This document shows, in pieces, positions 33,850 through 41,991 of a stretch of 64,000 nucleotides of DNA. Under the pieces are notes generated by a model, which was not told the DNA's origin, searched no databases, and saw only the letters and a program-made list of their open reading frames with translations. The stretch comes from Myxococcales bacterium. Its GTDB lineage: Bacteria; Myxococcota_A; Polyangia; Polyangiales; Polyangiaceae. Within the stretch, counting starts at the first letter, position 1. Every line of letters begins with the position of its first letter. Where the stretch lies: NCBI GenBank assembly GCA_004193285.1, contig SECP01000022.1:58765-122764 (forward strand). Direction: 5' to 3'. The translations under genes and the position numbers were made by a program.

Positions 33850-35175
33850 CTATGCGCTACGGCGCGCGGCAGCGCGCGTGACGGCCGCGATCTCTTTCAG
33901 GGCGCCTGCGGGCACGCTCTCGCCTTCCACCCAGGCCGACAGCGCCGGCTCCCAGGACTTCGACCAGGTCGGGGCTAGGCGCTCGCGCAAGAAGGCCGAG
34001 AACAGCTCGTCCAGCAAGCTCGTGAGCTTCTCGATCAGGGCGGTGCGCTCCAGAAACGCGTCGTCCCCTTCTTCCTTGAGCAGCGCTGGGATCGCGCCGC
34101 CGCCGATGAGGAAGCGCGGCGCGTTGAAGTCGAAGGCGAAGTCCTGCTCCTTGAGGCGCAGCACCAAGCGGGAACCAACCGGTAGCTTCAGGTTCCGCAC
34201 TGCCTCGCGCGCCTCGGCGCTGCCAGAGGGCTGCGCGCCGCGCACGGCGACGCGCTCCGCCTTGTCCAGGATGTGCTCGAGCGTGATCTTGCGGTCCAGC
34301 CAGACCTCCGCGCTGCCGTGCTCGCCGAGCGTGACCGGCTCGTTGAATAGCTCCTGCCGGAGCCACACCCAGAGCAGCAGCTCCGAACCCAAGAAGCGGG
34401 TGGACTCGATGCGTTCGATGAGCGCCGCCTGCTCTTCGCTCAGCTCCTCCTCGGGTTCGTCGTCTTCCTCTTCGTCCTCGCCTTGTTCCTCGTCGCTCGA
34501 CGCCGCTTCTGCGGCCGCCTTCTCCTGCGCCGCTTTTTCGAACGCGGCCTTGGCCTTGCGGCTCGCGGCGAAGCTGATGGGCTCGAGCCGGTCGAACGCC
34601 TTTTGCTGAGTCGCGGAAAGCTCCGAGCGGCCGGCGGCGGCGTAGGGGCTGTCCACCATGACTTCTAGCCCGAACGTCTTTTCGAAGAGCGCCGTGAACT
34701 CGTCCGTGGACCGAGCCGCGTGCGTGAAGAACAGCACCGTCCCGGCGTCCAGATCCCACAGCATGTCGAAGGCGCGCGAGGTGGGCAGGATTTTCTTACG
34801 CAGCCGGCTGGTCACGCGCAGCTTGATGTCTTCCTTTTCGGCGCGAGAGAGCTTTTCGCGCCCGCTCCTCGCTTTGGCGCGCTGCTCCTCTTCCGCCATT
34901 TGCGACCTGAGCAGGACGCTCGGGATACGCCACTTATCCACGCGAAAGCCGAGCTGCACGAAGCGATCGTAGAAGATCTTGTCGGCTTGAAAGTCCAAGT
35001 CGAACGGCCGCTCGATGACGCACCAGCCGACTGCCTCCGAAGCTTCGTCCTCCGGGGCCAGCGGCGTGAACTGCCGTAGCCGCACCGAGTCCAAGTACTT
35101 CTTTCGCAAATCCTTCGGCGGCTTGCCCTGCACGAACAAGCGCGTGAACGTCAGCGCTCCGCGAGAAACACCCAA
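33850..35175 (-). CDS. rdgC: RdgC-family recombination-associated protein
   Basis: A 441-residue protein. The start GALTFTRLFVQGKPP, followed by FTPLAPEDEASEAVGWCVIERP, fits RdgC. RdgC binds double-stranded DNA as a ring and modulates RecA and replication-fork processing. The middle has an insertion rich in Glu/Asp (DEEQGEDEEEDDEPEEEL) not found in the ~300-residue E. coli protein. The start is taken as TTG at 35175, because an aaggaagg site lies 5-6 bases upstream and family homology begins there. The frame is open further up to 35664. The SpoIIAA-like gene is 23 bases upstream on the same strand. Confidence 0.75.
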   Translation of the reverse strand: MGVSRGALTFTRLFVQGKPPKDLRKKYLDSVRLRQFTPLAPEDEASEAVGWCVIERPFDLDFQADKIFYDRFVQLGFRVDKWRIPSVLLRSQMAEEEQRAKARSGREKLSRAEKEDIKLRVTSRLRKKILPTSRAFDMLWDLDAGTVLFFTHAARSTDEFTALFEKTFGLEVMVDSPYAAAGRSELSATQQKAFDRLEPISFAASRKAKAAFEKAAQEKAAAEAASSDEEQGEDEEEDDEPEEELSEEQAALIERIESTRFLGSELLLWVWLRQELFNEPVTLGEHGSAEVWLDRKITLEHILDKAERVAVRGAQPSGSAEAREAVRNLKLPVGSRLVLRLKEQDFAFDFNAPRFLIGGGAIPALLKEEGDDAFLERTALIEKLTSLLDELFSAFLRERLAPTWSKSWEPALSAWVEGESVPAGALKEIAAVTRAAARRSA

Positions 35176-35198
35176 GCAAACCTTCCTTCCGTCGAGCC

Positions 35199-35621
35199 TT
35201 AGGGTGCGGAGCCCTTCATGCGCCGCACGTGATCCGTCCACAACCGGGCCTTGAGCCACGCTACGCCTTCGGCTTCCGTACCGACGACGGTATGAAGGCA
35301 AGGCATGGGCTGGATCATGAGCACGCCGCGTAGCACACCCCGCATGAGCGGGCTCGGCAAAGCGAAGGCCACGCCGACGACGCGCTGCTCGATGAGCGGG
35401 CGGTACTGTTTCATGAACGCGGCCTGCATGCGGACGTGCCGCCCGGGGGTCATCGGCGTATTCGGCATCGTGACGAACACGGCACCGAAGCGAGGCTCCG
35501 CCTCCAGAATCTTCGTGTAGTCCGCGAGGTACTGCGCGAACTCCTCGTCGGTCGGACCGCGATTGAAGCGCACGACCACCACCAAGGCCTGCTTGCGATC
35601 GATCTCGATGGCCGGCGTCAT
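35199..35621 (-). CDS. SpoIIAA/STAS-like protein of unknown function
   Basis: A 140-residue cytoplasmic alpha/beta protein. ALVVVVRFNRGPTDEEFAQYLADYTKILEAEPRFGAVFVT and the later VGVAFALPSPLMRGVLRGVLM look like the SpoIIAA-like (STAS-related) domain seen in myxobacterial proteins. No phosphorylatable Ser in a classic anti-sigma-antagonist motif was identified. It precedes rdgC with a 23-base gap and is probably in the same operon. Confidence 0.6.
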   Translation of the reverse strand: MTPAIEIDRKQALVVVVRFNRGPTDEEFAQYLADYTKILEAEPRFGAVFVTMPNTPMTPGRHVRMQAAFMKQYRPLIEQRVVGVAFALPSPLMRGVLRGVLMIQPMPCLHTVVGTEAEGVAWLKARLWTDHVRRMKGSAP

Positions 35622-35795
35622 GCTCGCTCCCCCGGCCGCCCTTCCGTGGAAGGCTCGCAGCCACCTCGGCTCCGCGCGCTAACCAGAACCTTGATCACCG
35701 GCGAAGGTCTTGCGCTACGCCGCTTCGGGAGCAAGCGCTGATTTTACAAGCTCGTCGAGATTGAGACTTTTCCAACCCAGAACTACGCTTGGGGG

Positions 35796-37361
35796 ATGGG
35801 ACTGTACCTGGGTCTGGATTCGAGCACGCAAAGCCTTTCGGCCATGGTCATCGACACGGATACGGGGCGCGTCGTGCTGGACCAGAGCGTCAACTTCGGC
35901 GAAGCGCTACCGCAGTATGGCTCTCCGAGCGGCTTCCTGCCCCACGAAGACCCCCGAATCAAGCACGCCAATCCGCTGATGTGGGTCGCAGCGCTAGACT
36001 TGCTGCTCGGAAAGCTCAAGAGCGCAGGGACTGACCTGAGCCAAATTCAGGGCATCAGCGGAGCCGGTCAACAGCACGGCTCCGTGTACCTTTCCCAGCG
36101 GCTGAGCGATGTCCCAGCCTGGGATATCGCGCAGGACCTCGTCAGCCAGGTGGGCCCTTTGCTCAGCCGTCCCACGTCGCCGATCTGGATGGACAGCTCC
36201 ACGACCCCGCAATGCGGAGCCATCGCGGAGGCAGTGTCTGGCGACGCGCGCGTCGTATCGATCACCGGCTCACGCGCGGTCGAGCGCTTCACCGGTCCGC
36301 AGATCCGCGCGTTCTACGAGCGGGACCCCGAGGCTTACGCGGCCACGCGCGAGATCCACTTGGTGAGCTCCTTCCTTGCCTCCCTCCTCGTGGGTAAGAC
36401 GGCCCCCATCGATCATGGGGACGGCGCCGGTATGAACTTGCTGGAGCTGGCGAGTGGCACGTGGAGTGCAGAGCTCCTCGCTGCGACCGCGCCCGCTTTG
36501 GCGGAGCGCCTGCCGGAGGCGGTGCCGTCGCAAACGATCGTCGGCGAGCTCTCGCCCTACTTCGTTCGGAAGTACGGCTTCCGGGCGGGCACGCCCGTCG
36601 TGGCGTTCACGGGCGACAACCCGTCCAGCCTCGTGGGCATGGGCGCCACGGAGCCTGGCACCGCTGTCATCAGCATGGGCACAAGCGACACCGTGTTCGC
36701 GGCCATGCGCCAGCCCCTCACCGATCCGCGAGGCTTCGGGCATGTCTTCGGAAACCCCGCTGGCGGCTTCATGTGCCTCATCTGCTTCGCCAACGGCTCG
36801 CTCGCGCGCGAGAAGGTGGCCGAGCGCACCGGCCTGACCTGGGAAGCCTTCGAACGCGCCATCCTCGAAGAAACGCTGCCGGGGAACCAAGGGAACTGGC
36901 TCCTGCCGTTTTTCATCCCGGAGATGACCCCCAAGGTGCTGTCCCCCAAGGTGGAACTTTACGGAAATTCGCAGTTCACGGCCTGGGAGCAGCCGGCGGC
37001 GCTAGCGCGCGCGATCGTGGAGGCGCAAGCTCTCAGTATGCAGCGCCATTCGGATTGGATCGGCGAGCAGCCGAAGGTGATTAGGGTCACCGGCGGCGCC
37101 TCCCGAAACCGCGGCATCAGGCAAGTTTTGGCGGACGTGTTCGGCGCGGAGATCCGGTCGCTGTCCGTCGGCAACTCCTCCGCCCTGGGCGCGGCGCTAC
37201 GCGCGGCCGAGGCGGTAGGCCACGTCCCCTTCTCCTCCCTCTACGAAGCCTTCGCGAGGGCGGACGAAGCGTCGAGCGTCACTCCCCGCGCCGGCGCCAC
37301 GGACGCGTACGGTGGGCTGCGGCAGAAGTTGGTCGAGCGCTTGGCCGCGCTGGGCGCGTAG
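35796..37361 (+). CDS. xylB: Xylulokinase (FGGY carbohydrate kinase)
   Basis: A 521-residue sugar kinase. The N-terminal LYLGLDSSTQSLSAMVID is the ATPase phosphate-1 motif. GISGAGQQHGSVYL and FTGDNPSSLVGMGA-EPGTAVISMGTSDTVF, then VTGGASRNRGIRQVLADVFG (the FGGY C-terminal signature) follow. It most likely phosphorylates D-xylulose to xylulose 5-phosphate, feeding the pentose phosphate pathway. No xylose isomerase or transporter is nearby, so the exact pentulose is inferred. The next gene starts on the base after the stop. Confidence 0.85.
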   Translation: MGLYLGLDSSTQSLSAMVIDTDTGRVVLDQSVNFGEALPQYGSPSGFLPHEDPRIKHANPLMWVAALDLLLGKLKSAGTDLSQIQGISGAGQQHGSVYLSQRLSDVPAWDIAQDLVSQVGPLLSRPTSPIWMDSSTTPQCGAIAEAVSGDARVVSITGSRAVERFTGPQIRAFYERDPEAYAATREIHLVSSFLASLLVGKTAPIDHGDGAGMNLLELASGTWSAELLAATAPALAERLPEAVPSQTIVGELSPYFVRKYGFRAGTPVVAFTGDNPSSLVGMGATEPGTAVISMGTSDTVFAAMRQPLTDPRGFGHVFGNPAGGFMCLICFANGSLAREKVAERTGLTWEAFERAILEETLPGNQGNWLLPFFIPEMTPKVLSPKVELYGNSQFTAWEQPAALARAIVEAQALSMQRHSDWIGEQPKVIRVTGGASRNRGIRQVLADVFGAEIRSLSVGNSSALGAALRAAEAVGHVPFSSLYEAFARADEASSVTPRAGATDAYGGLRQKLVERLAALGA

Positions 37362-39050
37362 ATGCAGCCGCCGCCGGACTTACTGGAAGCGACGCCACGG
37401 CTGCGCCTGGACGCGCGCCTGTTCGCGGAGACTCTCACGTTCGCGTTCGCGACCGGCAGCTCTCCCGAGGCGTTCGAGCGCGTGCTGCGCAGCTACCAAC
37501 CCGGCGAGTCGACGTTCGACGCGGAGCTATTCGCGCGCGACCTCTTCGTCAAAGACCTGGTGTCACGTTGCTTGTGCGCGAGCCCGGAGAAGCGCGATCG
37601 CTACCCGCTCCTGCAGCGGCCGCTGTTCGCCTTGTTGACGCACCCGAGCACGAATCCGCAGACGCTCGCGTTTCGTCACCAGGTGCTGCGGGCCCTCACC
37701 AAGGCCCCCGAGGCGGCAAAGCCGGTAGAGACCGCCTGGGCGGAGATTCGCTACCTTTTCGAGCTGTTTCAGGGGGGGGAGCGCGCGCGGCACGGCGCCG
37801 CGGTGATGCGCCGCTTGGATATTCTGCGCGCCCTCAAAAGCACGGTGGACAAGCTGGACGACGCGTTCGCGCCCGCCGTCGGACCGCTCGCTCGAGTGCG
37901 TGACTTCACCGCCGCCGTGAAGGCGTCGGAAGGCTGGGCGCACCTGGTGAGCTTGCTGGATTACGAGAGCAACCTCGCCACCGTAGACGTGCGGCTGCGG
38001 CTCGGTCACGACGGCGAGATTCGTAGCTTCGCCGTCCAGCGGGTGGAGGAAAATCAGAAGAACCCCTGGTACGTCTCGCCGCTGCGCCGCTTCCTCTCGC
38101 GCGCGGCGCTCTTGTTTCGCGGCTTGCACGTCCGCAGCTCGGAGCTACTCGGGCGCTTGGTCGAGAACGTATTCGACGAGATGCAGGACGTCTGGCTCCA
38201 CCTCTACCAGCTGATGCTGGATTTCGAGGTGTACCTCGCCGCGCTGCGCTTTCGTGCCTTGGCCAGGAGCAAGGGCTTGGAGGTCACGTTGCCCGAGCTG
38301 CTCGGGCCGGCGGACGCGACCCAGAGCCGGTTCGAGCGACTCTTCAACCCGTTCTTGCTGCTCGAGAGCGGCGCACCGGTTCCGTGCGACATCGAACACG
38401 GCGGAAGGGCCATCACCATCATCACCGGCCCCAATTCCGGCGGAAAAACGCGGCTGTTGCAGTCCGTGGGTCTGACCCAGCTCCTGGCCCAGGCGGGGCT
38501 GTTCGTGCCCGCCCGCTCGGCGCGGCTATCGCTGCGGAGCGGAATGTTCGTGTCCCTGGTGCAGCAAGCGGAGGCGGATCAGAGCGAGGGCCGCCTGGGC
38601 ACCGAGCTGCTCCGAATTCGGCGGCTGTTCGAGAGCCTGCCGCGTGGCGGCCTGGCGATTTTGGACGAGCTGTGCTCCGGGACCAACCCGACGGAGGGCG
38701 AAGAGATCTTCCAGCTGCTCATCGAGCTGCTCGGCGAGCTTTCACCGGCGGCCTTCATCAGCACGCACTTCTTGGGCCTCGCGGCTCGGCTCGAGCACGA
38801 CCGCCCCGTGGAGCTCACATTTTTGCAGGTGGAGCTCGGAGCCAACGGGAAGGCGACGTACCGCTTCACGCCTGGCGTCGCGAAGACCTCGCTGGCGCGG
38901 GGGGTGGCGGAGCGGCTCGGAGTCACTCGAGAGAGCCTACGCGCACTGCTGGACCAGCGGCGCGCGGAGTGGGATGTCACCCCCGAGCGCGAGAGCGAGC
39001 CGACGAGCTCAGGGCCGCCCCTCGTTGGCAAGAGCGAGCCGGCGTCTTAG
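37362..39050 (+). CDS. MutS-family ATPase without mismatch-recognition domain
   Basis: A 562-residue protein. The first ~330 residues are helical and correspond to the MutS core/lever region (MutS domains III/IV-like). The C-terminal ~200 residues are a MutS domain V ATPase: TGPNSGGKTRLLQSVG (Walker A, Lys about 363), FVSLVQQAEADQSEGRLGTEL, ILDELCSGTNPTEGEE (Walker B) and STHF. The mismatch-binding domain of MutS1 and the Smr nuclease of MutS2 are both missing. It may act on DNA structures or recombination rather than mismatches. The ATG directly follows the xylulokinase stop, and the 3' end overlaps deoC by 42 bases. Confidence 0.82.
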   Translation: MQPPPDLLEATPRLRLDARLFAETLTFAFATGSSPEAFERVLRSYQPGESTFDAELFARDLFVKDLVSRCLCASPEKRDRYPLLQRPLFALLTHPSTNPQTLAFRHQVLRALTKAPEAAKPVETAWAEIRYLFELFQGGERARHGAAVMRRLDILRALKSTVDKLDDAFAPAVGPLARVRDFTAAVKASEGWAHLVSLLDYESNLATVDVRLRLGHDGEIRSFAVQRVEENQKNPWYVSPLRRFLSRAALLFRGLHVRSSELLGRLVENVFDEMQDVWLHLYQLMLDFEVYLAALRFRALARSKGLEVTLPELLGPADATQSRFERLFNPFLLLESGAPVPCDIEHGGRAITIITGPNSGGKTRLLQSVGLTQLLAQAGLFVPARSARLSLRSGMFVSLVQQAEADQSEGRLGTELLRIRRLFESLPRGGLAILDELCSGTNPTEGEEIFQLLIELLGELSPAAFISTHFLGLAARLEHDRPVELTFLQVELGANGKATYRFTPGVAKTSLARGVAERLGVTRESLRALLDQRRAEWDVTPERESEPTSSGPPLVGKSEPAS

Positions 39051-39713
39051 CTCGTCCAGCACCTCGCGTGTCTTGCTGCAGCCACTGCGTGTGGCCCCGG
39101 TTGCGCGAACTTTCAGCAGCATATCCAGGTCCGCGATGCCGCCTGCCGCCTTCACCTGGACGCTCGCCGGCGAGTGAGCGCGCATGAGCCGAAGGTCCTC
39201 GATGGTGGCGCCGGACGGACCGAAACCGGTAGAGGTCTTCACCCAATCGACGCGCAGCTCGCCGCACAGCTCGCAAAGCCGAATCTTCTGCGCGTCGGTC
39301 AGGTAGCAGTTCTCGAAGATGACCTTGAGCTTCTGCCCGCGCGCGTGGGTCGGCTCCAGCACCGCCGCGATATCACGCGTCACCGCCTCCCAATCGCCGC
39401 TCAGCACCTGGCTGATGTTGACGACCATGTCGAGCTCGCGCGCTCCGTCGTCCAGCGCTTGCTCGGCCTCGAGCTGCTTCACACGAGTAGCTTGCCCGCC
39501 GTGGGGAAAGCCAATCGTCGTGGAGGGCAGCACGCTCGAGCCCTCCAAGATTTCGCTCGCCCGAGCCAGGTAGTACGGCACGATGCAGACGGTCGCGACG
39601 TCGTACTCCACCGCCAAGCGGCAGCCCGCCTCCAGCTCGTCACGCGCCATCGTCGGCTTCAGCAGCGAGTGGTCGACCATCTTGGCCAGCTCGCGGTAGC
39701 TCGGCAGTTCCAT
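39009..39713 (-). CDS. deoC: Deoxyribose-phosphate aldolase
   Basis: A 234-residue class I aldolase that splits 2-deoxy-D-ribose 5-phosphate into glyceraldehyde 3-phosphate and acetaldehyde in deoxynucleoside catabolism. The Schiff-base lysine is Lys159 in VKTSTGFG. The second catalytic lysine is in VQVKAAGGI, and the acid Asp in LDMVVNI (about 95). Length fits the family. No other nucleoside catabolic gene is adjacent. It converges on the MutS-family gene. Confidence 0.92.
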   Translation of the reverse strand: MELPSYRELAKMVDHSLLKPTMARDELEAGCRLAVEYDVATVCIVPYYLARASEILEGSSVLPSTTIGFPHGGQATRVKQLEAEQALDDGARELDMVVNISQVLSGDWEAVTRDIAAVLEPTHARGQKLKVIFENCYLTDAQKIRLCELCGELRVDWVKTSTGFGPSGATIEDLRLMRAHSPASVQVKAAGGIADLDMLLKVRATGATRSGCSKTREVLDELRRRLALANEGRP

Positions 39714-39824
39714 GGCGGAAGCTTGCCCACAAAAAGCCGCGAGCGGCAGCCCGGGAGGTCTCCGGTGCCTGCCGCTCGTGACTTTCGGCTCAGTTGGCTA
39801 CTTGGCCGAGCTCGTGCAAGTCAC

Positions 39825-41318
39825 TCAGGCGACCTCGCTCGAGTGGTACCCACGCTCGCCGTGGTCGCTGAGGTCGAGGCCGGTGACTTCGTCCTCTTCG
39901 CTGGGGCGCAGGCCGATAGTGGCCTTGAGCGCATAGCCAAGGATGCAAGTCGCGACCACGGCCATCACGATCGTGAGGCCCATGGCCTTGAGCTGCTCGA
40001 GCCAGAGCGTCTTGCCGACGATGTCCTTGAGGTTCAGGTCCAGGTTCGGGTTCACCTCGGCGGTTGCGAAGAAGCCGACCAGGAGCGCGCCCATCGTGCC
40101 GCCGACCGCGTGCACGCCGAACGTGTCCAGCGCGTCGTCGTAGCCGAGCGCGGTCTTCAGCTTGGTGCAGGCGAAGAACGGGACGATACCGGCGAGAACA
40201 CCGATGATGACGGCGCCGCTTGCGGTGACGAAGCCCGCGCAGGGCGTGATGACGACGAGGCCGCCGACCGCACCCGAGCAGAAGCCGAGCACCGAGGGCT
40301 TACCGCGAGAGATCCACTCCGCGGCCGGCCACGCCGCGCACGCCACTGCGGTGGCGAGGGTGGTGGTCAAGAAGGCTTGCGAGCCCACGCCGTCCGCCGC
40401 GACCGCGCTGCCGGCGTTGAAGCCGTACCAGCCGACCCACAGCATGCCGGTGCCGATCATGGTGAGGACCATGCTGTGCGGCGCAAAGTTCTCTTTGCCG
40501 AAGCCCTTGCGCTTGCCAACGATGAGGGCGAGCACGAGCGCCGACCAACCGGAGGACATGTGCACGACCGTGCCGCCGGCGAAGTCGACGGCCTTGATCC
40601 CTGCGTTGGCGTTCCACACGCCGTTCATGAAGCCATCCGCGCCCCAGACCATGTGGGCCAAGGGGAAGTACACGATGAACATCCAGCCGACCATGAACAG
40701 CATGAGCGCGCTGAACTTCATGCGCTCGGCGATGGCGCCAACGATGAGGGCGGGCGTGATGATGGCGAACATCAGCTGGTACATCGCCCAGACGTTGTGC
40801 GAGACCCACCCTGCGTAGTCCGTATTCGGAGTACTCAAGACGTCCTTCAACATGGCGAATTTGGTTCCGCCGAGGAACGGCGAGCCGTGATCGAAGGCCA
40901 GGCTGTAACCGATGGCCCACCAAAGGATGGTCACCACACCGGCCAGACCCAAACACTGCGCCATCACGCTCAGCACGTTCTTGCTGCGGACCAGGCCGCC
41001 GTAGAAGAGAGCGAGGCCCGGCAGAGTCATGAACAGCACGAGGGCTGCAGACGTCATGATCCAGGCGTTGTGACCGGGGCCCGGCCCAGCGACCAGCGAC
41101 GCGCGGTCTTTGCCGGCGGCGTCTTTGGCGACGCGCGCGCCGTTGTTCACGTAGGCCTCGAGGTCCGCGATGCGATCCTGCAGAGCCGAGACGTCGACGG
41201 CGGCCGGAGCGGCAGCAGCTGCGGGAGCGGCAGCAGCCGGAGCGTCTTCCGCCCACGCTACACTGGCTGGCAAGAGCGCCAGGACGAATAGAAGGAGTAG
41301 GAGCAACCGTTTGGACAT
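39825..41318 (-). CDS. amt: Ammonium transporter (Amt)
   Basis: A 497-residue inner membrane channel with a cleavable signal (AWA-ED), an Ala/Pro linker and 11 helices. Signatures are FYGGLVRSKNVLSVMAQ, the two pore histidines in the NFAPHSMV and DTFGVHAVGGTMGA regions, and DFAGGTVVHMSSG. It conducts ammonium/ammonia into the cell. A ~90-residue N-terminal extension with a short coiled segment (VSALQDRIADLEAYVNN) precedes the first channel helix. No glnK follows, unlike many bacterial amt operons. The ATG at 41318 has a gagg site; the frame is open to 41399. Confidence 0.95.
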   Translation of the reverse strand: MSKRLLLLLLFVLALLPASVAWAEDAPAAAAPAAAAAPAAVDVSALQDRIADLEAYVNNGARVAKDAAGKDRASLVAGPGPGHNAWIMTSAALVLFMTLPGLALFYGGLVRSKNVLSVMAQCLGLAGVVTILWWAIGYSLAFDHGSPFLGGTKFAMLKDVLSTPNTDYAGWVSHNVWAMYQLMFAIITPALIVGAIAERMKFSALMLFMVGWMFIVYFPLAHMVWGADGFMNGVWNANAGIKAVDFAGGTVVHMSSGWSALVLALIVGKRKGFGKENFAPHSMVLTMIGTGMLWVGWYGFNAGSAVAADGVGSQAFLTTTLATAVACAAWPAAEWISRGKPSVLGFCSGAVGGLVVITPCAGFVTASGAVIIGVLAGIVPFFACTKLKTALGYDDALDTFGVHAVGGTMGALLVGFFATAEVNPNLDLNLKDIVGKTLWLEQLKAMGLTIVMAVVATCILGYALKATIGLRPSEEDEVTGLDLSDHGERGYHSSEVA

Positions 41319-41635
41319 CTTGGGGTACCTCTGAGAAAGGACGGACTGAACCGTGCCGTGAACGGGGTTTCGGCCAAGCCAGTGGGGATTTCGCCCCACC
41401 GGCTCCTGAGTGCGCCAGTGTTAACCCGCTCTATTTTTCTTGAATGTTTCCTCCCGCTGTCGCGAAAAGATCCGAAACCGACTTGTTGGTCGGACCGACG
41501 CTTCAGAAACTGTCCAGAAACGGTGTCGAAGTCGCTGCGCAATGAACGCACGGTGGCGCCGGACTTTTCGGATGAAAAGCGAATTGAACGCGACCTCGGC
41601 TCCGGCGAGTGGATCTAAACAACCCACTCTGCTCG
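41319..41635. other. Upstream region of amt
   Basis: About 320 bases between amt and the end of the zinc-ribbon gene, both on the minus strand. It must hold the amt promoter. A sigma-54 GG-N10-GC element would be expected for a nitrogen-controlled gene, but none was convincing. No gene is present. Confidence 0.35.
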
Positions 41636-41959
41636 CTAGTTCGGCAGCGCGTCCTGGATGCGGAACCACAGTGAACGCGTCGTCCCACATTGTCGGCAGC
41701 GAAGGCGGGCCTCGCGCAGCCGAGTCCCCTGCCGCGTCACCGCCACGTGCTCGACGATGTCGTGTTTGCCCTCGCAGCGGGGGCACGGCACGGACTCTGC
41801 CTGCGCCTCCACGACCGCCGCGCTGACCACTTGCAGCGGCTGCTCGGGCGAGCCGCCGGGCTGCAGCTCGAAGAGCCTTTGGCGAGCGGCCCGGAGCTTG
41901 TCCAGGGTTCGCGCAGCTTCGCGCTGCTTGGTGCGAGGTCGCGATTTCTTGGCGGCCAT
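41636..41959 (-). CDS. Small zinc-ribbon protein
   Basis: A 107-residue protein. An N-terminal basic region (AAKKSRPRTKQREAARTL) is followed by a C4 zinc-ribbon with CPRC (about 59-62) and CRQC (about 88-91). It is probably a nucleic-acid-binding or regulatory protein. The overall family is not recognised. It lies 32 bases downstream of the PstS-like lipoprotein gene on the same strand. Confidence 0.7.
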   Translation of the reverse strand: MAAKKSRPRTKQREAARTLDKLRAARQRLFELQPGGSPEQPLQVVSAAVVEAQAESVPCPRCEGKHDIVEHVAVTRQGTRLREARLRCRQCGTTRSLWFRIQDALPN

Positions 41960-41991
41960 CCCGTAAGGTCAGGATAGCAGCTCGGCCGCGG

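Noticed and set aside
39174..41291. 705-codon open frame on the plus strand
   Set aside because: It is antisense to deoC and amt, both unambiguous. Composition (His/Asp/Arg-rich) is typical of antisense frames in high-GC DNA.
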